Made by a program: the position numbers and the translations under genes. Positions 1 through 12,924 of a stretch of DNA of 64,000 nucleotides are shown piece by piece. Positions within the stretch are counted from its first letter, which is position 1. Each line of letters opens with the position of its first letter. The notes under the pieces are model-generated. The model was not told the origin of the DNA, ran no database searches, and was given only the letters and a program-made list of their open reading frames with translations. Origin of the DNA: Megaleporinus macrocephalus (taxonomy: Eukaryota > Chordata > Actinopteri > Characiformes > Anostomidae); the NCBI GenBank assembly GCA_021613375.1, contig CM038710.1:27901763-27965762 (forward strand). Reading direction: 5' to 3'.

Positions 1-1990
1 TAACTAGTGATGCACAACACTATCAGAATTATTGGCTTTAGACAGAGGTTTAGATTTGACTGTTGTTTGATATTTGAGCATGTACTGTAGAAGAGGCGAC
101 GTTGGGATACTACACTAAAATATCTGCATTTGATTCATTTTACATATGTACATATTACATATGTAACACTACAGAAATAAACATTATATTTTTTTGCAGT
201 GCTAATCCAGTTGAATTTGATATGACATATGTACAAGAAAAATATAAGCCCACAATTCCCATATTGATAACTACCCGATAATAAAGTCAGTGTCATCTGT
301 TATGCCCGTCTTTATTTTGGGTTTTTGTTGCTGATGTGTACTGTATCAGCATTAATACACTGTGAACCCTCCAGAAAATAGGAAAGGAGGGATGATTCCT
401 TGAAATGACTTAAGTGCCTACAAGGGGACGGACAGTAGGTAGCTGCATTTTAACATGATTCCAGGTATTTAGCTCAGGCTAAGCAGACTGTTCACAGTGA
501 TTACGTTCAGTTACGCCAAAAAGGCTCCATTCCCCTCCGTTCCATTTGTGAAAGCAGTGTTATGAAAGTCATTTGCTGTATTTCATGTTGAGGTGCTAAC
601 AGCGTTTGCTTTGTGTAGCAATGTTTAAAATGTGCATGGTGCTATTGTGTGGTAGTTTTATAACTAGTATTTATTCAGTATACACAGAATTCTCACAGTT
701 CTCACGCTCCAGCATTATCAGTTCAGTGTTAGTTTCCTCTTCACTTTTTGCATATTCATAGCATCAAGTCAAAACCAGCAACAATGCATTCATCCGTTCA
801 GTTTTTTTCTCTTTCTTTTCTTACTAGTGATGTCATAGATTTCTCAATGTTATCAGATTTTCTGTGCAGTGACTATAGGATCGTCTCCAGAGTGCTAGAG
901 ACAGACTAAAGGCAGGCAGAAAAACAGCATATGTATTGATGCATGTAGAATTTGAGGGGTTTTACTGTAAATTCAGGCTTTTTTCAGTTTCCGCTCCTCC
1001 TAAGTGCCAGTGTAAGAAGTTGCTCATAGATGCTAGCTGCGGAACGTGTCTGTTTTAGCCTAGTACAATGTTAACATATCAAGAAAATTTTTTTAGGAGT
1101 TGAGCTCAACTCCTAGCCAATAGCAGCAGGTCACAAGACCACAGAAGATCTTAATGTCTGAGTAGACTGTTTTTAATGACAAATCAAGGAACAAATTGCA
1201 ACAGTTGTATAGCTGAAATCTTTGATCAACCTTTTTTTATATTTTGTGTTGAAAAGTCTTTCCAGATTTCATTTGGTGCTATGTTCTTATATTGAACTTC
1301 ATTTATTTTAACAGTAGCATTAGATTTTTTTTATGTCTGTGGATGATCTTTTTTACAAGCCAGGGATTGTTTCCTAGTGTGTACCATACAGATCACTGTA
1401 AAATGCTAATAAGATTATCTTATAATGTTAGACATATGGATAAATTTGGGCTCAGGTTGTGTCTTTCTAGCTTGATTTGGTGAGCTTGATCAACCAACTT
1501 TCATGTACTTGGTGACAAATAAACACTAGTTTAATGAATTCTACTCTTGCTTCTGTCTCCTGTGTTTCATCAAACTTTCATTATATTAAGACTGCAACAT
1601 ATGCTGTTAATGATCGTTTTTGCATCCGTCCTTGCTGTAGTGATATCACTGTGTCTGTAATCATCCACAAATCGTTAGTTGATTCAAGGCATACACATGA
1701 TTCCACAAACATGTTTTTAATGATTTAAAAAAAAATTTTTACAATGCAATGTAATCAGTCATCGCATGACATTGAAAGTCAATGTGATTTCAAAATACTG
1801 CAAGGTATCGCAATTGCAATATATAACAATTTTAAGAGCACTGCTTGAGAGCTCATTGTTTACATATATCATGCAATACCTAGTTTATCTAATTAGTCTA
1901 TTAAATTAAAACATTTTACAAATCCATGTGAAATTATACTGCAGTGAGAAGTCAGGATCCCAACCTGTGTTTCTTTAACGGTATCCTTCT
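1..1990. other. AT-rich noncoding stretch, no gene recognised
   Basis: Only short open frames without recognisable protein features are present on either strand. A canonical AATAAA sits at 1518-1523 on the + strand. It could be the poly(A) signal of a gene upstream of the window, but no terminal exon can be recognised, so this is only a possibility. Confidence 0.5.
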
Positions 1991-1996
1991 AACCAA

Positions 1997-2250
1997 TCTG
2001 TCCAAAAAAAAAAAAAACCCATGCATCTCTGTTTTTGATGTTTTTTTGTTTTCATCATCATCTGAACGCAGTAGCTGCTGTTTATATTGTGTGAAAAAAA
2101 GTCTTAATGAATGGAACAATGGAAATGCTCCAAAAAAGCTTGAAAAAAATCTGGTTTCATTGACTTACATTGAAAGTAAATACAGTTTTTGTCCTCTCCT
2201 GTAAAGTGGCCTTTTTAGAAATACTAGTTTTTTCTTTGGACAGCGACTAT
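1997..2250 (+). repeat. Nonautonomous TIR element, family copy 1
   Basis: The segment begins with CTGTCCAAAA and ends with TTTGGACAGCGAC, which are imperfect inverted ends. Internally it carries blocks shared with other places in this window: GCAGTAGCTGCTGTTTATATTG, the phrase for 'ttgacttacattgaaagtaa', and CCTCTCCTGTAAAGT. Related copies lie near 26490-26660, 32630-32835, 48455-48610 (opposite orientation) and 61176-61285. No coding capacity is seen. The superfamily cannot be assigned by eye. Confidence 0.6.
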
Positions 2251-2334
2251 ATAAGCTGTTTTTAAAAATAAAGTAATATGTATGTTTTACTGTATTGAGG
2301 TTTGTTTGTGTTTATTGTAAAAAAAAAACACAGA

Positions 2335-2835
2335 AAGCCACAGCTAGAGCCCTCACCCGTTCTAAGTAGACCATATCATCTCCATATTTCAGAGACTGAT
2401 TACCTGTTACATACCATGTTCAGTACAAGGTTCTTTCTATTGCATACAAAGCTCTGCACAACCTGGCTCCCCATTACCTTACTGAGCTTCTCCATTTGTG
2501 TATCCCTTACACTTAAGAAGGTTAGGCCATTTTAAAAGCTCCAAGGTTCAAACAGACTTATATGGGTGGTTGATCATGCAGTGTAGTAACTTATGGAAGT
2601 AGCTTAAGTTATGGAATACTCGCCTCAAGTCAGTTTGGGATGCCTCTTCTCTGTAATCACTTAAATCTCTGTTAATGGCATACTTGTTTACACTATGCTA
2701 TCAGTGTTCCTCTTATCTTTTAATATAGTATCTATATGTATCTGACTCTCGTGTCTTTTTGTTTTTAACTGTGTACATGTTTATATTCAATGAAAGCATC
2801 ATTGAACATGGGAAAGGCACTCTATAAATAAAAGA
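2335..2835 (+). mobile_element. 5'-truncated L2-like LINE 3' end
   Basis: In a broken frame the + strand reads TYKALHNLAPHYLTELL-like peptides followed by RRLRPF, the typical C-terminal end of fish L2-clade reverse transcriptase ORFs. The stretch ends in GGGAAAGGCACTCTATAAATAAAA, close to the usual L2 3' tail. Several stops and frame changes show that it is dead. The clade call rests on memory of family features. Confidence 0.6.
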
Positions 2836-3179
2836 GATGATTTTAATGGTCTCGGCTGCTTAAGTACTGTCGGTGTGACACTTTGCAACCATCTGAATAG
2901 AAAATCACTCAAGTGATGTTCCCCTTCATAGAAGAGTGAAAAAAGACAACAGCAAATGTGAGAAGTTGATTAGTTTTTGAATCTGATGCCAGCAACATAT
3001 TAAAATAAAATGGAGTTTGATCATCTGGGCTTGTTATTATTGCACAGTTCAAAGCCAGCATCCATGATGGTATAGGAAACATTAATGCACATGGCAATGA
3101 TTAAAGTCACATGTGAAGGGTCTGGGTGTTAAACTGCTCTATCAGCAGCCTAGTATTTTTTGACTACACCATGAATTGC

Positions 3180-3778
3180 TGTTATTATATATATTAAGAT
3201 CTTTTTACCATTGTTTTGATATGCTAAGTCATTGTTTTGAGATACAAATTCATTATTTTGATATGCTATTTCATAATTTTGAGAGACTAAATCATTATTG
3301 TAAAATACTTAATACTTAATAAAGTACACTTAATAAAGTGTATTTTTGAATGGCAAATATTTATTTTGAGATTTTAGGTCATTTAAGATATTGTCATTAT
3401 TTTGAGATACTGCATCATTGTTTTAAGATGCAAAGTCATTATTTTGAGATACTAAATCATTATTTTGATAAATAGTAATTATTTTGCGATACTTAATCAT
3501 TATTTTGATATATAGTCATTATTTTGAGATACTGCATCACTGTTTTAAGATGCAAAGTTATTATTTCGAGATACTAAATCATTATTTTGATATATAGTCA
3601 TTATTTTGCGATACTTAATCATTATTTTGATATATAGTCATTATTTTGAGATACTAAATCATTATTTTGACACATAGGCATTATTTTGCGATACTAAATC
3701 ATTATTTTGATATAGTAGTAATTGTTTTGACATACTAAATCATAATTTTAAGATACTAAATCATTATTTTGAGATACT
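3180..3778 (+). repeat. AT-rich tandem array, about 20-22 bp unit
   Basis: About 600 bp consists of degenerate copies of a unit like TCATTATTTTGAGATACTAAA, alternating with a TGATATATAG variant. The variants often alternate in pairs, so a higher-order period near 40-43 bp is visible in 3430-3700. Copies become more degenerate at both edges. It lies about 250 bp upstream of the mapre1 promoter region. Confidence 0.85.
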
Positions 3779-3989
3779 TTTCTTTACCATTGTTTTACGG
3801 TCATTTCTCGTGAGATGTTTTATGCTTTTGAAATAAATGTGTTTTAGTCTTTACGTCATGCCACAACAATTGCGCACATTCATCACACGCACAGCATCTA
3901 AAATACAGCACCACAACACTTAAGGGTCTCTCTGGACCTGATAGCCCACCTAGTCTACATCTGAACTCCCCCTATTTAATGAAACCACG

Positions 3990-4124
3990 TTTGGACCTCT
4001 ATTTTGACGGGAGTCGCTGAGGTCACGTGACTGCGGTACCGCGCCAACAGCGGTGAGGCTGTAGCTGAGGCACCGGAGGCGGCAGCGTACAAAGCTACTG
4101 TGGTGCTTAACCGGTAGCGGCAAA
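3990..4124 (+). promoter_or_regulatory. mapre1: mapre1 core promoter and noncoding exon 1
   Basis: A short GC-rich island in AT-rich surroundings contains the palindromic E-box GTCACGTGAC at 4022-4031, a typical USF/TFE-class site. The GC-rich sequence ends at CAAA|GTGAGT (donor after 4124), which suggests a noncoding first exon spliced to the coding exon whose acceptor is at 4656-4657. The transcription start is inferred, not visible. Confidence 0.55.
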
Positions 4125-4659
4125 GTGAGTTTATATATGTTTAATTCTTACATCCAGCCAGAATAAGCGTTTTATGTGGTCCATTAAAGATTAGCTGCCG
4201 TGAAAAAATGGAATTTAACAACTAGTTTATTCCAGTTGTTTAAATAGTGTAGTTAAACTGACGCTTCAAAATGAGGTAAATAGCTGACTTAGGTTACTGA
4301 CGTTGGTGTAACTGATGTTTGTCGAGTTATAACTGACTAGTGATCAGTAACTGCTTACTAGTCGCTAATAAGATTTAGAAATCACTTGTACAGCCAGGAG
4401 GACCTCTTTCCTTTAGTCTCAAAGCTTTCGGTCCAGCAAAAACGACTACGCCTGCCTAAACTTAGCACTATGCTACTCATAGCTGAAAAGGAGAAGAGTC
4501 AGGGTTACCACTTCCTCCAAAAGTAGTTATCAGAGGAAGACAACGATGCAAACGAGTGTTACTCACGTAGCAACTAGCTAGCCAGGAAGTCTGCTTCTTT
4601 CCTGAAGTCGCTTTAAACCTACAATATCTTATTAGATTTCTCTGTTTATTTTCATAGTC

Positions 4660-7507
4660 ATGGCTGTGAATGTCTTCTCTACGTCGGTAACCAGTGACAA
4701 CCTGAGTCGCCATGATATGTTGACATGGATTAACAACTCGCTGCACATGAACCATGCCAAGATCGAGCAGCTGAGTTCAGGTCAGTGACTTTACACTCAT
4801 CACAATTCACCCCACTTATCACACCTCACCACAGCTTAAAGTTTAGTCTTGGTACTGGTTAAAAAAAGTTACCATGAAGGTGTGCATACTTGTATTTGTA
4901 TTTCAGTGTAAATTAAAGATACAAATTGCCATTTAGTACCTAGACAGATCATCTCGGGTGAAACAGTAAGTTATGTCTGGCCTGCTCTATTCAAGCTGGT
5001 CATTGGTTTCTGTAACTTTTAACTGCAGCCAGCTAAGTGATGACTGTTCTCCTGGGCTGTGTCTCTTCTCATTGTTGTTGCTTTTGTCTTTGTAGGTGCC
5101 GCCTACTGTCAGTTCATGGATATGCTGTTCCCGTCCTGTTTGCCCTTGAAGAAAGTGAAATTCCAGGCCAAGCTGGAGCACGAGTTTATCCACAATTTTA
5201 AACTCCTTCAAGGCAGCTTTAAGAAGCTCGGGGTGAACAAAGTAAGTAACACGGCATAACATGACTTACTTGACTTGAGTTGGGTAGAGCCTAAACCAGT
5301 GCCCAAGTAAAAGTATTAATATTTAGGTAAAATACTGACACACAAGTCAAAGCACCTTCATATAAAACAACTTTAAAAGGGACCAGGTCAAGTAACAGTA
5401 ACAGGCCAATAAATCTGTTTAAATACTGAGTAACTTACAGAACTGCAGTGGAACTAATTACAAAATTCAGCCTTTGTTAGCACAGGAACTTTTCTATTTT
5501 TTCCCTAAAGTGCTCATGCTCCAAAGCCTGGAATGTGTCTAATTACAAAACTGTATACGTGAAAGAAAATGGAATGCAATAAACACAAAAGGGATTAGTA
5601 ACTAAAAATAAATGGCTGAACTGTAACTAGGTAAAAAGTAGATTCCTTTACTTACTAATTTACTTGAGTAGAAGTTAAAGTGTCATTAATAGATTATATT
5701 CAGCAGAGTGCAAATCTATCAGTATTTGACATTAGTACATGTGACTAGTTACTACCCACCTCTGGCCAATAAGCTAACCAGTGAGAGCACACTAGTTTCA
5801 TTAGGAGGGGGGTTAAAGACACAAAAGCTCTAACAGAGCATTTTCAGACACAGGGTAAATACAGATGTACATTTATGAGAAAAATATTGTGAAGCATATA
5901 AATATATTCTAGTAGACCACAAGTTTAAAATGAGCATAATGTGTCCCCTAATTTACTTGATGTGTTTCATCTCTGCTGTTTACAGATCATCCCCGTGGAC
6001 AAGCTTGTAAAAGGGAAATTCCAGGATAACTTTGAGTTTGTGCAGTGGTTTAAGAAATTCTTTGATGCTAACTACGATGGAAAGGAATATGATCCTGAAG
6101 CGGCGCGGCAGGGACAGGAGGTTGCCACCTCGCAGTGTCCGACTACAGCGGTGGCAAATAAACCACGGAAAGCTAGCACAGGTGAGGAAAAAATAACACT
6201 ATGCCATAAAAACACCAGTACAGCGCTATTTAGGCTGTTGTGGTCAGAGTGAAACTGTACGATTTATTTATTTTTTTGTTGGTGGGTTTTTTTCATTGTC
6301 CAGAATTAGACTTTATTCTGAATTGCATGTTTGTTAATCCTAATCTTAGAGACTCGCATCACTCCTGTCAAGCCAACAGCTCCAGTTGGTAAGATACATG
6401 GTGTTTTCAGCTCACCCAACTCAGGTTATGGGAACCTAGTCTGCTGCACCGCTCGTTATTCTCTCACTCTGATGGTGGTGTACATTATACCAGTATGTTT
6501 TGCATTGTGTGCCTGTTGTGATTTGTACTGTTACTCTCTAGCTCCGCAGCGATCGACCACAGCTGCCACCAAGACAGCGCCATCTGGAGCAAGGAGGATG
6601 GAGGGGGATAAAGAAGAGCTTACTCAAATGGTTAGGCCTTGCTAATAAGAATTTGTATTTTCCATTCCTACTTCAAGTACACACTATTTCCCTCAGTCAG
6701 CCAAGACATGTTTAGTGTCTACGGTTTGCTGCTTTCGTTTTGTACTGAAAGGCCTAAAGTAGCTAGCAAGTAATTGAAACACAGATACACAATGAATAAA
6801 ATTGTGGACAAAATTCAGACTTCAAATAGTTACTGATATGTAACATATGTTAAGTAGACAACACTATTAGTTCCGGAAACCACGTAGACAACTCTGTGAC
6901 AAGTATGTGAAGTTTTATCCATGCAGTTTGCACATTGCTAATAGGTGGCTAATTGGGGATGGTGCCAGTGCAAAGCATGTGAAGCAAACTTCAGACACTG
7001 AATGTCTTGGTTGATTGTCTACATTTAGGATGATGAGAACATTATGTTTAATTGCTTTCTTTTAAACATAGTTCATTATATAACTCCATTGAAGCAAGTT
7101 GAAGGCATGTTAGGAATTTAAAATTAAATTAAAAATTTAAGTTGCTTGTTTGTCTTGCATGTTTTTAGTACTTGCCCTGATCTCCTCAGTCTGATGCAGA
7201 TTTTCGTTGTTCCCCAGATCAGTGATCTGAAATGCACCGTCACGGATTTGGAGAAGGAGAGGGACTTTTATTTTGGCAAGCTGAGGAACATTGAGCTCCT
7301 CTGCCAGGAGAAGGAGGGGGAGGCTGACCCAACGCTGCAAAAGATACTTGATATTCTCTATGCCACAGATGTTAGTTACTTTCTATTTCAATCAATTAAT
7401 TAATAGAAGTCATCCTACTGTATGTTTTGCTGATATATTTCTTTGTTTTCGTTCAACAGGAAGGTTTTGCAATTCCTGATGACACGGGTGAACCAGAAGA
7501 GTTTTGA
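4660..7507 (+). CDS. mapre1: Microtubule-associated protein RP/EB family member 1 (EB1)
   Basis: EB1 tracks growing microtubule plus ends and recruits +TIP partners. Seven coding exons join in frame: 4660-4780, 5096-5241, 5986-6181, 6350-6388, 6542-6630, 7218-7370 and 7460-7507 (792 nt, 263 aa; human EB1 has 268). Residues about 14-116 form the calponin-homology domain ([38 protein letters not shown]). A basic Ser/Thr/Pro linker follows. The C-terminal EB-homology coiled coil carries [11 protein letters not shown] at 214-224. ILYATDEGF precedes an acidic tail ending EPEEF, where family members normally end EEY. The linker and the [12 protein letters not shown] and [10 protein letters not shown] stretches fit EB1 better than EB2 or EB3. 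The start ATG follows an acceptor by two bases and matches the universal MAVN start. Small exon 4 (13 codons) could be alternatively spliced. Which fish co-orthologue (a or b) it is cannot be decided. Confidence 0.95.
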
Positions 7508-8886
7508 CCAATCTATAGGTTATGCTAAGCTCTTGGGCAAGTGTGCATGCTTGCATATTGTGTACTATCAACTTGATTTCTTCGTTGAGCTATCTCAGGC
7601 ACATTGCTTTTGCACATTGACCTTTTGAATGTTTTATACTCGGAGAGGTTCTGTTTCTGTGCTCTGAAATGTCTTTGAAGTATCAGATTATTTTGATAGA
7701 ATATTATTAAAGGTGTTTCATTGCTGCACTTTCTACAGAAGTGACTAAATGAGTGATTTCTTCACAGGATACATTACCTTGTGAAACAAAGCCACATTTC
7801 TTAGCAGTGTCTTGTTTGTGTCATTCGGAAGCTGTTCTGCTGTGGTTCGGTGCAAGTACAATGTTTACTTCCTCTAATAAGCTTCGACACTGGATGTGTG
7901 GTCAGCATCTTTTGTGTCTTGTGTCAGGGCATTTCCCTTTTCTTAAGCAACAAGAATAAGGACCTATTCTGTTTTCAGTACACAAGGACTGCTTGTTTAG
8001 GTGGAAGCTAAATAACATTCAAGCTTGATAACATTTATGCACACCATGCATATGTTAAAAACATCAAATGTCTTCTGAACTGTGGTTTAACTGGAAGTTG
8101 CATCTGTTTTTGTTTTTCCTTGCACATATTTAAGCTAAGTAAGAGGAGAGTTTCTTTAATTTTCTTAAATGTTCTGTCCTCTTGCTTCAGAAAACAGTTT
8201 GTATCAACATCTACACTTAAACAATACCAGACTCACCCCTAAAGGTACAAGCTAAGCATTAAAACATTACTTAAATACAAGCAGTTACTCTACTAGAAAA
8301 TCCATTGGGCATAATTAAGGTACACTAAAATTAACCCACAAATGCACGATTGCTGTTAAGCCTCTGGATCCATAAGTGAAATAAGAAGTACAATGGTGTA
8401 TGTCTGTTCTAGTAAAGCCAGAAGCAACTGCTGTACAAAACTAACTGATTGGAGTGTCACGTTCGCATGTGGTGTGATGAAAATAAACCAAGAACGGTGG
8501 TGCTGTGTTAAAAAAAACTAATATCTTAAGGTCCTAGTTTTATCTATGTATGGTGTCTTACAAAGGCAAAGTGCACTGACAGCAATTTTAGTCCAAATTA
8601 AGTGATGGCCTCATTTATAAAATGCACTTGAATAAATTTGTATATTTGCTTTTAAGATATGTTTTTAACCTACAGTTTTTGGTTCAAATATATTCAGTTT
8701 TATACCTCCTACTTTGTTTAACTGTAAGAAACAGCAATTCCTGGGCCAAACTGACCATATGCATGTTTAATGTTCTGAAAGTTGTTAAAAACAAAAAAAT
8801 TATAAATGTTTTTATGCATAAACATTATTTTTAGCTCAGGTATTATCCCTTACAAATTATGCTTCACATATAACTTTAATAATAAA
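7508..8886 (+). other. mapre1: Probable mapre1 3' UTR
   Basis: No coding features follow the stop codon. Candidate poly(A) signals AATAAA occur at 8482-8487 and 8881-8886. The UTR extent is inferred only from these hexamers. Confidence 0.45.
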
Positions 8887-8889
8887 GAA

Positions 8890-10185
8890 ATTTTATCCTA
8901 CACTATTTATGGCAAATTTAACACATTTATGTATTTATTTATAGTTTTATTTATTCTTTATTTAATTTTAAATATTTTCTGTCATGTTGATCATTGCAAG
9001 CAAAACATCTCTTCTGCATCGAGTTAACTCTTTCAGTTCAAGGTATATTTCAAAATACATTTGAGATTTTGTGTGTGTGTGGTTGGGAATGACTAGTTAA
9101 TCACACTTTTTTAAATTTTAAAAGAAAACAAGTCAGTTTATGTCTAAATTAGATATTCTTACTCTTTGTAGCCTCAATTCTCCCCATGTAGGTTAAACTG
9201 ACCTGAACATTATGTGCAGTATGAACAAGCAATTTGACCTGCAGGTGAAAACCTCTATCTTCTATATATCTAATATTTCTTAAGAGATTTTTGTAAGAAT
9301 TATTTTTTGATTAGGTCATTTCTTTATTACATTCCTCACTTATTTTATCTGGGAAGAATTGATGTCTTATTCTGTTGGCAGGTGACTTTTTTTTACCATA
9401 TACAGTTGCTTAACATACTGATATGGGTTGTTTTGCTTTTTTGTCAAGATAAATGGAGAAAAAATAACAAAGCACTTAAAAAACAAATGCAGTTTTTAGA
9501 AACGAAATAAATAATTATAGAATGTCTGACATTAACCTCAATACTGAAAACATTAGCTGTGATCTTTTGTATTTCAGCAGACAAAACCCATAACACAGTT
9601 TAAGGGCAGGACTGTTTCATTGTTGGTATGTAGACTCTGCACTTTGATGTGGTAGAACACAGCAGCTGTACACAATCCTTTATTCTGTGGAAATTGTGAT
9701 GTCATGGTCCATCAGAGCCATGCTTGCTAATAATGTTCTTGAAGCCTGATCTGTGTCTTCATACTTTCTATTGGCAGCCATTTGGAGCCCTAAGCGTAGT
9801 GTTTGTGTTATATTCAGCAGTGCTGTGCCCCTGCGACTATGGCTTGTGTGTCCTGAGGTGGTAGCAGCTACTCCACAAGAGCTATGATGCCCATGTTTGA
9901 TGCTTTCATAAACTGGACCTGAAGAATTCACCTAGGTGTGGGGTTGGTTGGTTTGTGCAACGTGCACATTCTTTTTGTTCCTGGATTCCTGCCTTGCGAG
10001 TGTCACCTCTGAAGTAGAAAGGCCAAAGCAAACCACAGCCATGATAAGTCCACCCCCCTGCCTAGCTTCATGGTATTTTTGGATGGCTTGTCTTTAGCAT
10101 TCCATTCTGATCTCCTCGGCTGTAGGCAGGGCCACGGGAGTGCTTGCAGTGGAGCAGTGAGCATGGACATGAGGGAATACCAACA
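8890..10185. other. Intergenic, AT-rich, no gene recognised
   Basis: A minus-strand open frame of 83 codons (9680-9931) has no recognisable motif. No splice-supported gene was found. Confidence 0.4.
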
Positions 10186-10559
10186 CTAGCTCGTGTGGAG
10201 GATCAGATTAATGACCAACACCTTCGACTCATTAAATGAATATTCAGAGAGGCAAATACAGCGGGAAGTGAAGGTGGGAAAAGTTAAGAAATCTGCTGCA
10301 AGAGTCATTCGAGAGTCTAATATTGGGCATTATACCAAAACAGTACTAATACAATCAGATTACATATCACATCAGTTACATATCACTTTTTAAATGGTCC
10401 TTGCCATCTTACCTTCTTGGCAGTTTCCCAGCCTTAGATTATGCCTAAACCCAAACTAAATAGTATTTAAATAGCAAAGCATCGATGTTCATGCGCCTTT
10501 ACACCCAAGAAACCAGCCCATTTGCCTATTTATGTTCTTCCCTCCCAATTTTATCTCGG

Positions 10560-10678
10560 GTCTAAACATGAAGGATTTTAGAGAGGCCATAAAGAAGATC
10601 ATGAAGGATGTGAAGGATGAAGATGTTGACACTGTCTTCATGAAGGTGGGCTCCAACTGCGATAGCAGGCTGGAATGG
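10560..10678 (+). pseudogene. EF-hand exon of the decayed WD gene
   Basis: This exon reads through in one frame (39 codons after two bases), with DFREAIKKIMKDVKDED and the loop remnant MKVGSNCDSRLEW, in which Asp/Gly ligand positions of an EF hand are degraded. The donor GTAACT is normal. The acceptor position reads CGG rather than CAG, so the exon could no longer be joined at the inherited site. It joins in phase 0 to DDYPTYPLLEY at 12028. Confidence 0.7.
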
Positions 10679-11234
10679 GTAACTTTATATCATGATTGGC
10701 TAGTCGAGTCCGATCAGTTGGAGCAGTGGAACATCCTGAGGCATAAAGGAAGGAAAGTTTCGCTTGCGAAACCTTTAAGATGCAAATATTAAATGCCAGA
10801 CATTGAAGTTTGTGCCCGATGTTTTCCTGTGACCTGATAAATGGGTTAATAATTGTGCCCCCCAAATTAATACAATTCTTTCACATAATTTTCACAAAAA
10901 TTATTTTAAATAAAGCCCTTTTTTCATTAACTTTAAAGTGAAGAAAGTTTGCCTCTCCTGTAAAGTTAGTATATTATCACTAGGGTTAATAGAGATGATA
11001 TGAAATTATTATGAAATTATTGTTCAGATCAGTGTGAAGTATAAAGTTTGCAGCTACACCTGAGGTTTTTGGAAATTTGTTGATATCACAAATGTACAAC
11101 ACATATACAGTTGTATGCAAAAGTTTGGACACCCCAGTCAAAATAAGAAAATGCTTCCTCTACAGAACATACTTCCTGAATTGGCTGAATTTTGAATATT
11201 GGGGGGAAAAAAATTAATGTGGCATATGTATATA

Positions 11235-11736
11235 CACTACCGCTCAAAAGTTTAGGATCACTTTAGAATTTTTTTCATGCAATTTTCATGCAATTCACAA
11301 ACAATACTGTCCATTTCACAATTAATTTAAGTGTATCAGAATAAAAATGTTTGTATTAAAGTCTATTTTTGTTTAGAGGTTTATTTTGCATAGTCCTATT
11401 ATCAGCAATTCTCAGTCCTCTGTCTAAATCTCCTGGTACGGCCGCCAATCCAAGTTAAGGATGTTATTGGGTTATTGGGTTGTTAGGACACTCTTGCTCA
11501 ATTGTGATGCACAGCTGAAAAACATTCTACTAATAAGTGAGTATAAAAGGGAGAACGACATTCTAGGTTAGTTTAGTATCTGAAGCATCAGCAGTTGATG
11601 GCTTGCTGACCGACTCAAAATGAACAGAAAGAATAACTTTCTTTAGAGACCCGTCAGTCCATTGTTGTGCTAAGGAAGGAAGATACTACATTAAAACAAG
11701 AACATTTCACTGTGATCCCAAACTTATATAGCAAGT
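11235..11736. mobile_element. Nonautonomous Tc1-like element
   Basis: The left end, CACTACCGCTCAAAAGTTTA followed by GGATCAC, is the common teleost Tc1 terminal repeat preceded by TA. The right end, GTGATCCCAAACTTATATAG, is its degenerate inverse. About 500 bp of noncoding sequence lies between. Another terminal-repeat-like piece (TTGTATGCAAAAGTTTGGACACC) starts near 11110, so two elements may be nested or adjacent. Confidence 0.6.
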
Positions 11737-12027
11737 AAATACAATTTTTTTACTAAATTGTTCAGAAACACTATAGTGCTTTCTTGATTCCACATGCAGT
11801 CATCGGAATGTGTCAGTGTTTTAGGCATGTATTTTATTGATGTGTCTTTGTACCCCGTTAGGCGTGGTCGGTGGGTATTATTCTGCTACTGTTAACTTGT
11901 CGAGTAGCCTAATTGTGTCTTATTTGCAGTTTTAAAAATCAAATCAGTTAAAAGAGGCTTTCTAGCAAAAATGGACTTTAAAAATTTAATGAGTTACAAT
12001 TTTGTTTGTGTGTGATTAATTTTCCAG

Positions 12028-12135
12028 GATGATTATCCGACCTACCCGCTTCTTGAGTACAGCGAAAAGAACATCTTGCAGAAGAAGAATCAGCTGCTGT
12101 ACTTCCCTAAAACACTGAAGATTGTACATGTGTAA
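12028..12135 (+). pseudogene. Exon after EF-hand, ends in premature stop
   Basis: A clean polypyrimidine/CAG acceptor precedes 35 sense codons (DDYPTYPLLEYSEKN through LKIVHV), then TAA at 12133-12135. In this family the frame normally continues into the first WD blade, so the stop is a nonsense lesion. Confidence 0.65.
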
Positions 12136-12924
12136 GCAGTGCGTCATCTTCAAATGCTTCTGCAAGACAAAAGCTTTCCAAAGCATCATTTCGTAACCTG
12201 CTGTCACCCTTCTTATCCGTACCTTTACTATTTGGTTAGTTAGAAATGCTTAATTCTCCGGTAGAAGCCTTTTGTTTTCCTGTTCTCTGTGTATAAATCT
12301 TGCTAGTAAGTACTGAGGGTGAAATAAAACAGCCCGTATGGCAATGCTCTGTCATTGTTCATCTGTGCAGAGACCACCATAAGATCATTGTGGGACTGCA
12401 GTCCTATTCTTTCCAGCACCCTGAGAAAAAGGTGCACCCTGGAGAACAGGGAGCTGTGGACTGGGTTAGGAGCAGATATGGGTGGATATTTGTCCATCAG
12501 TCAGAAAGGAACTTTAAACTTCTGGAATAAGAGGTTCAAATTACAGCGAACTGTAAATGTGAGCGCGCTTAATATTTACAAATTGTCTTTAACCCCTTTT
12601 TTTTACTGATTTTTCATTTTCCCCCACCCACTTCAACTCACCACTCATATGTGCATCACATCTATGTTATGCCAGTAAGTGGCCAGATGTGGCAGAATGG
12701 GATGAGGTCCCAGTAAAGAGCAGATTATTCAAATGAAACACGTTCTCTTTCAGCAGGTAGCCTCATTGGGAAGTTTCTCACAACCAAATCTTGAATCTTC
12801 TTTATTTTATATTCAATGTTTTTGACCATATAGTTTGGTACATTTATTATGGATGTTCAGAAAATAAGAAAATAATAAATGAAAAGTATAAAAAATAAGT
12901 ACAGGTAAATAAATTGTATGGTGC

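Noticed and set aside
1292..2535. Short plus-strand open frames in the first 2.5 kb
   Set aside because: They lie in AT-rich or LINE/MITE sequence; the only protein-like one (2302-2535) is part of the L2-like fragment.
9680..9931. Minus-strand 83-codon open frame
   Set aside because: Residue mix is plausible for a protein, but no motif, splice context or neighbour supports it. Could be tested by protein search or RNA-seq.
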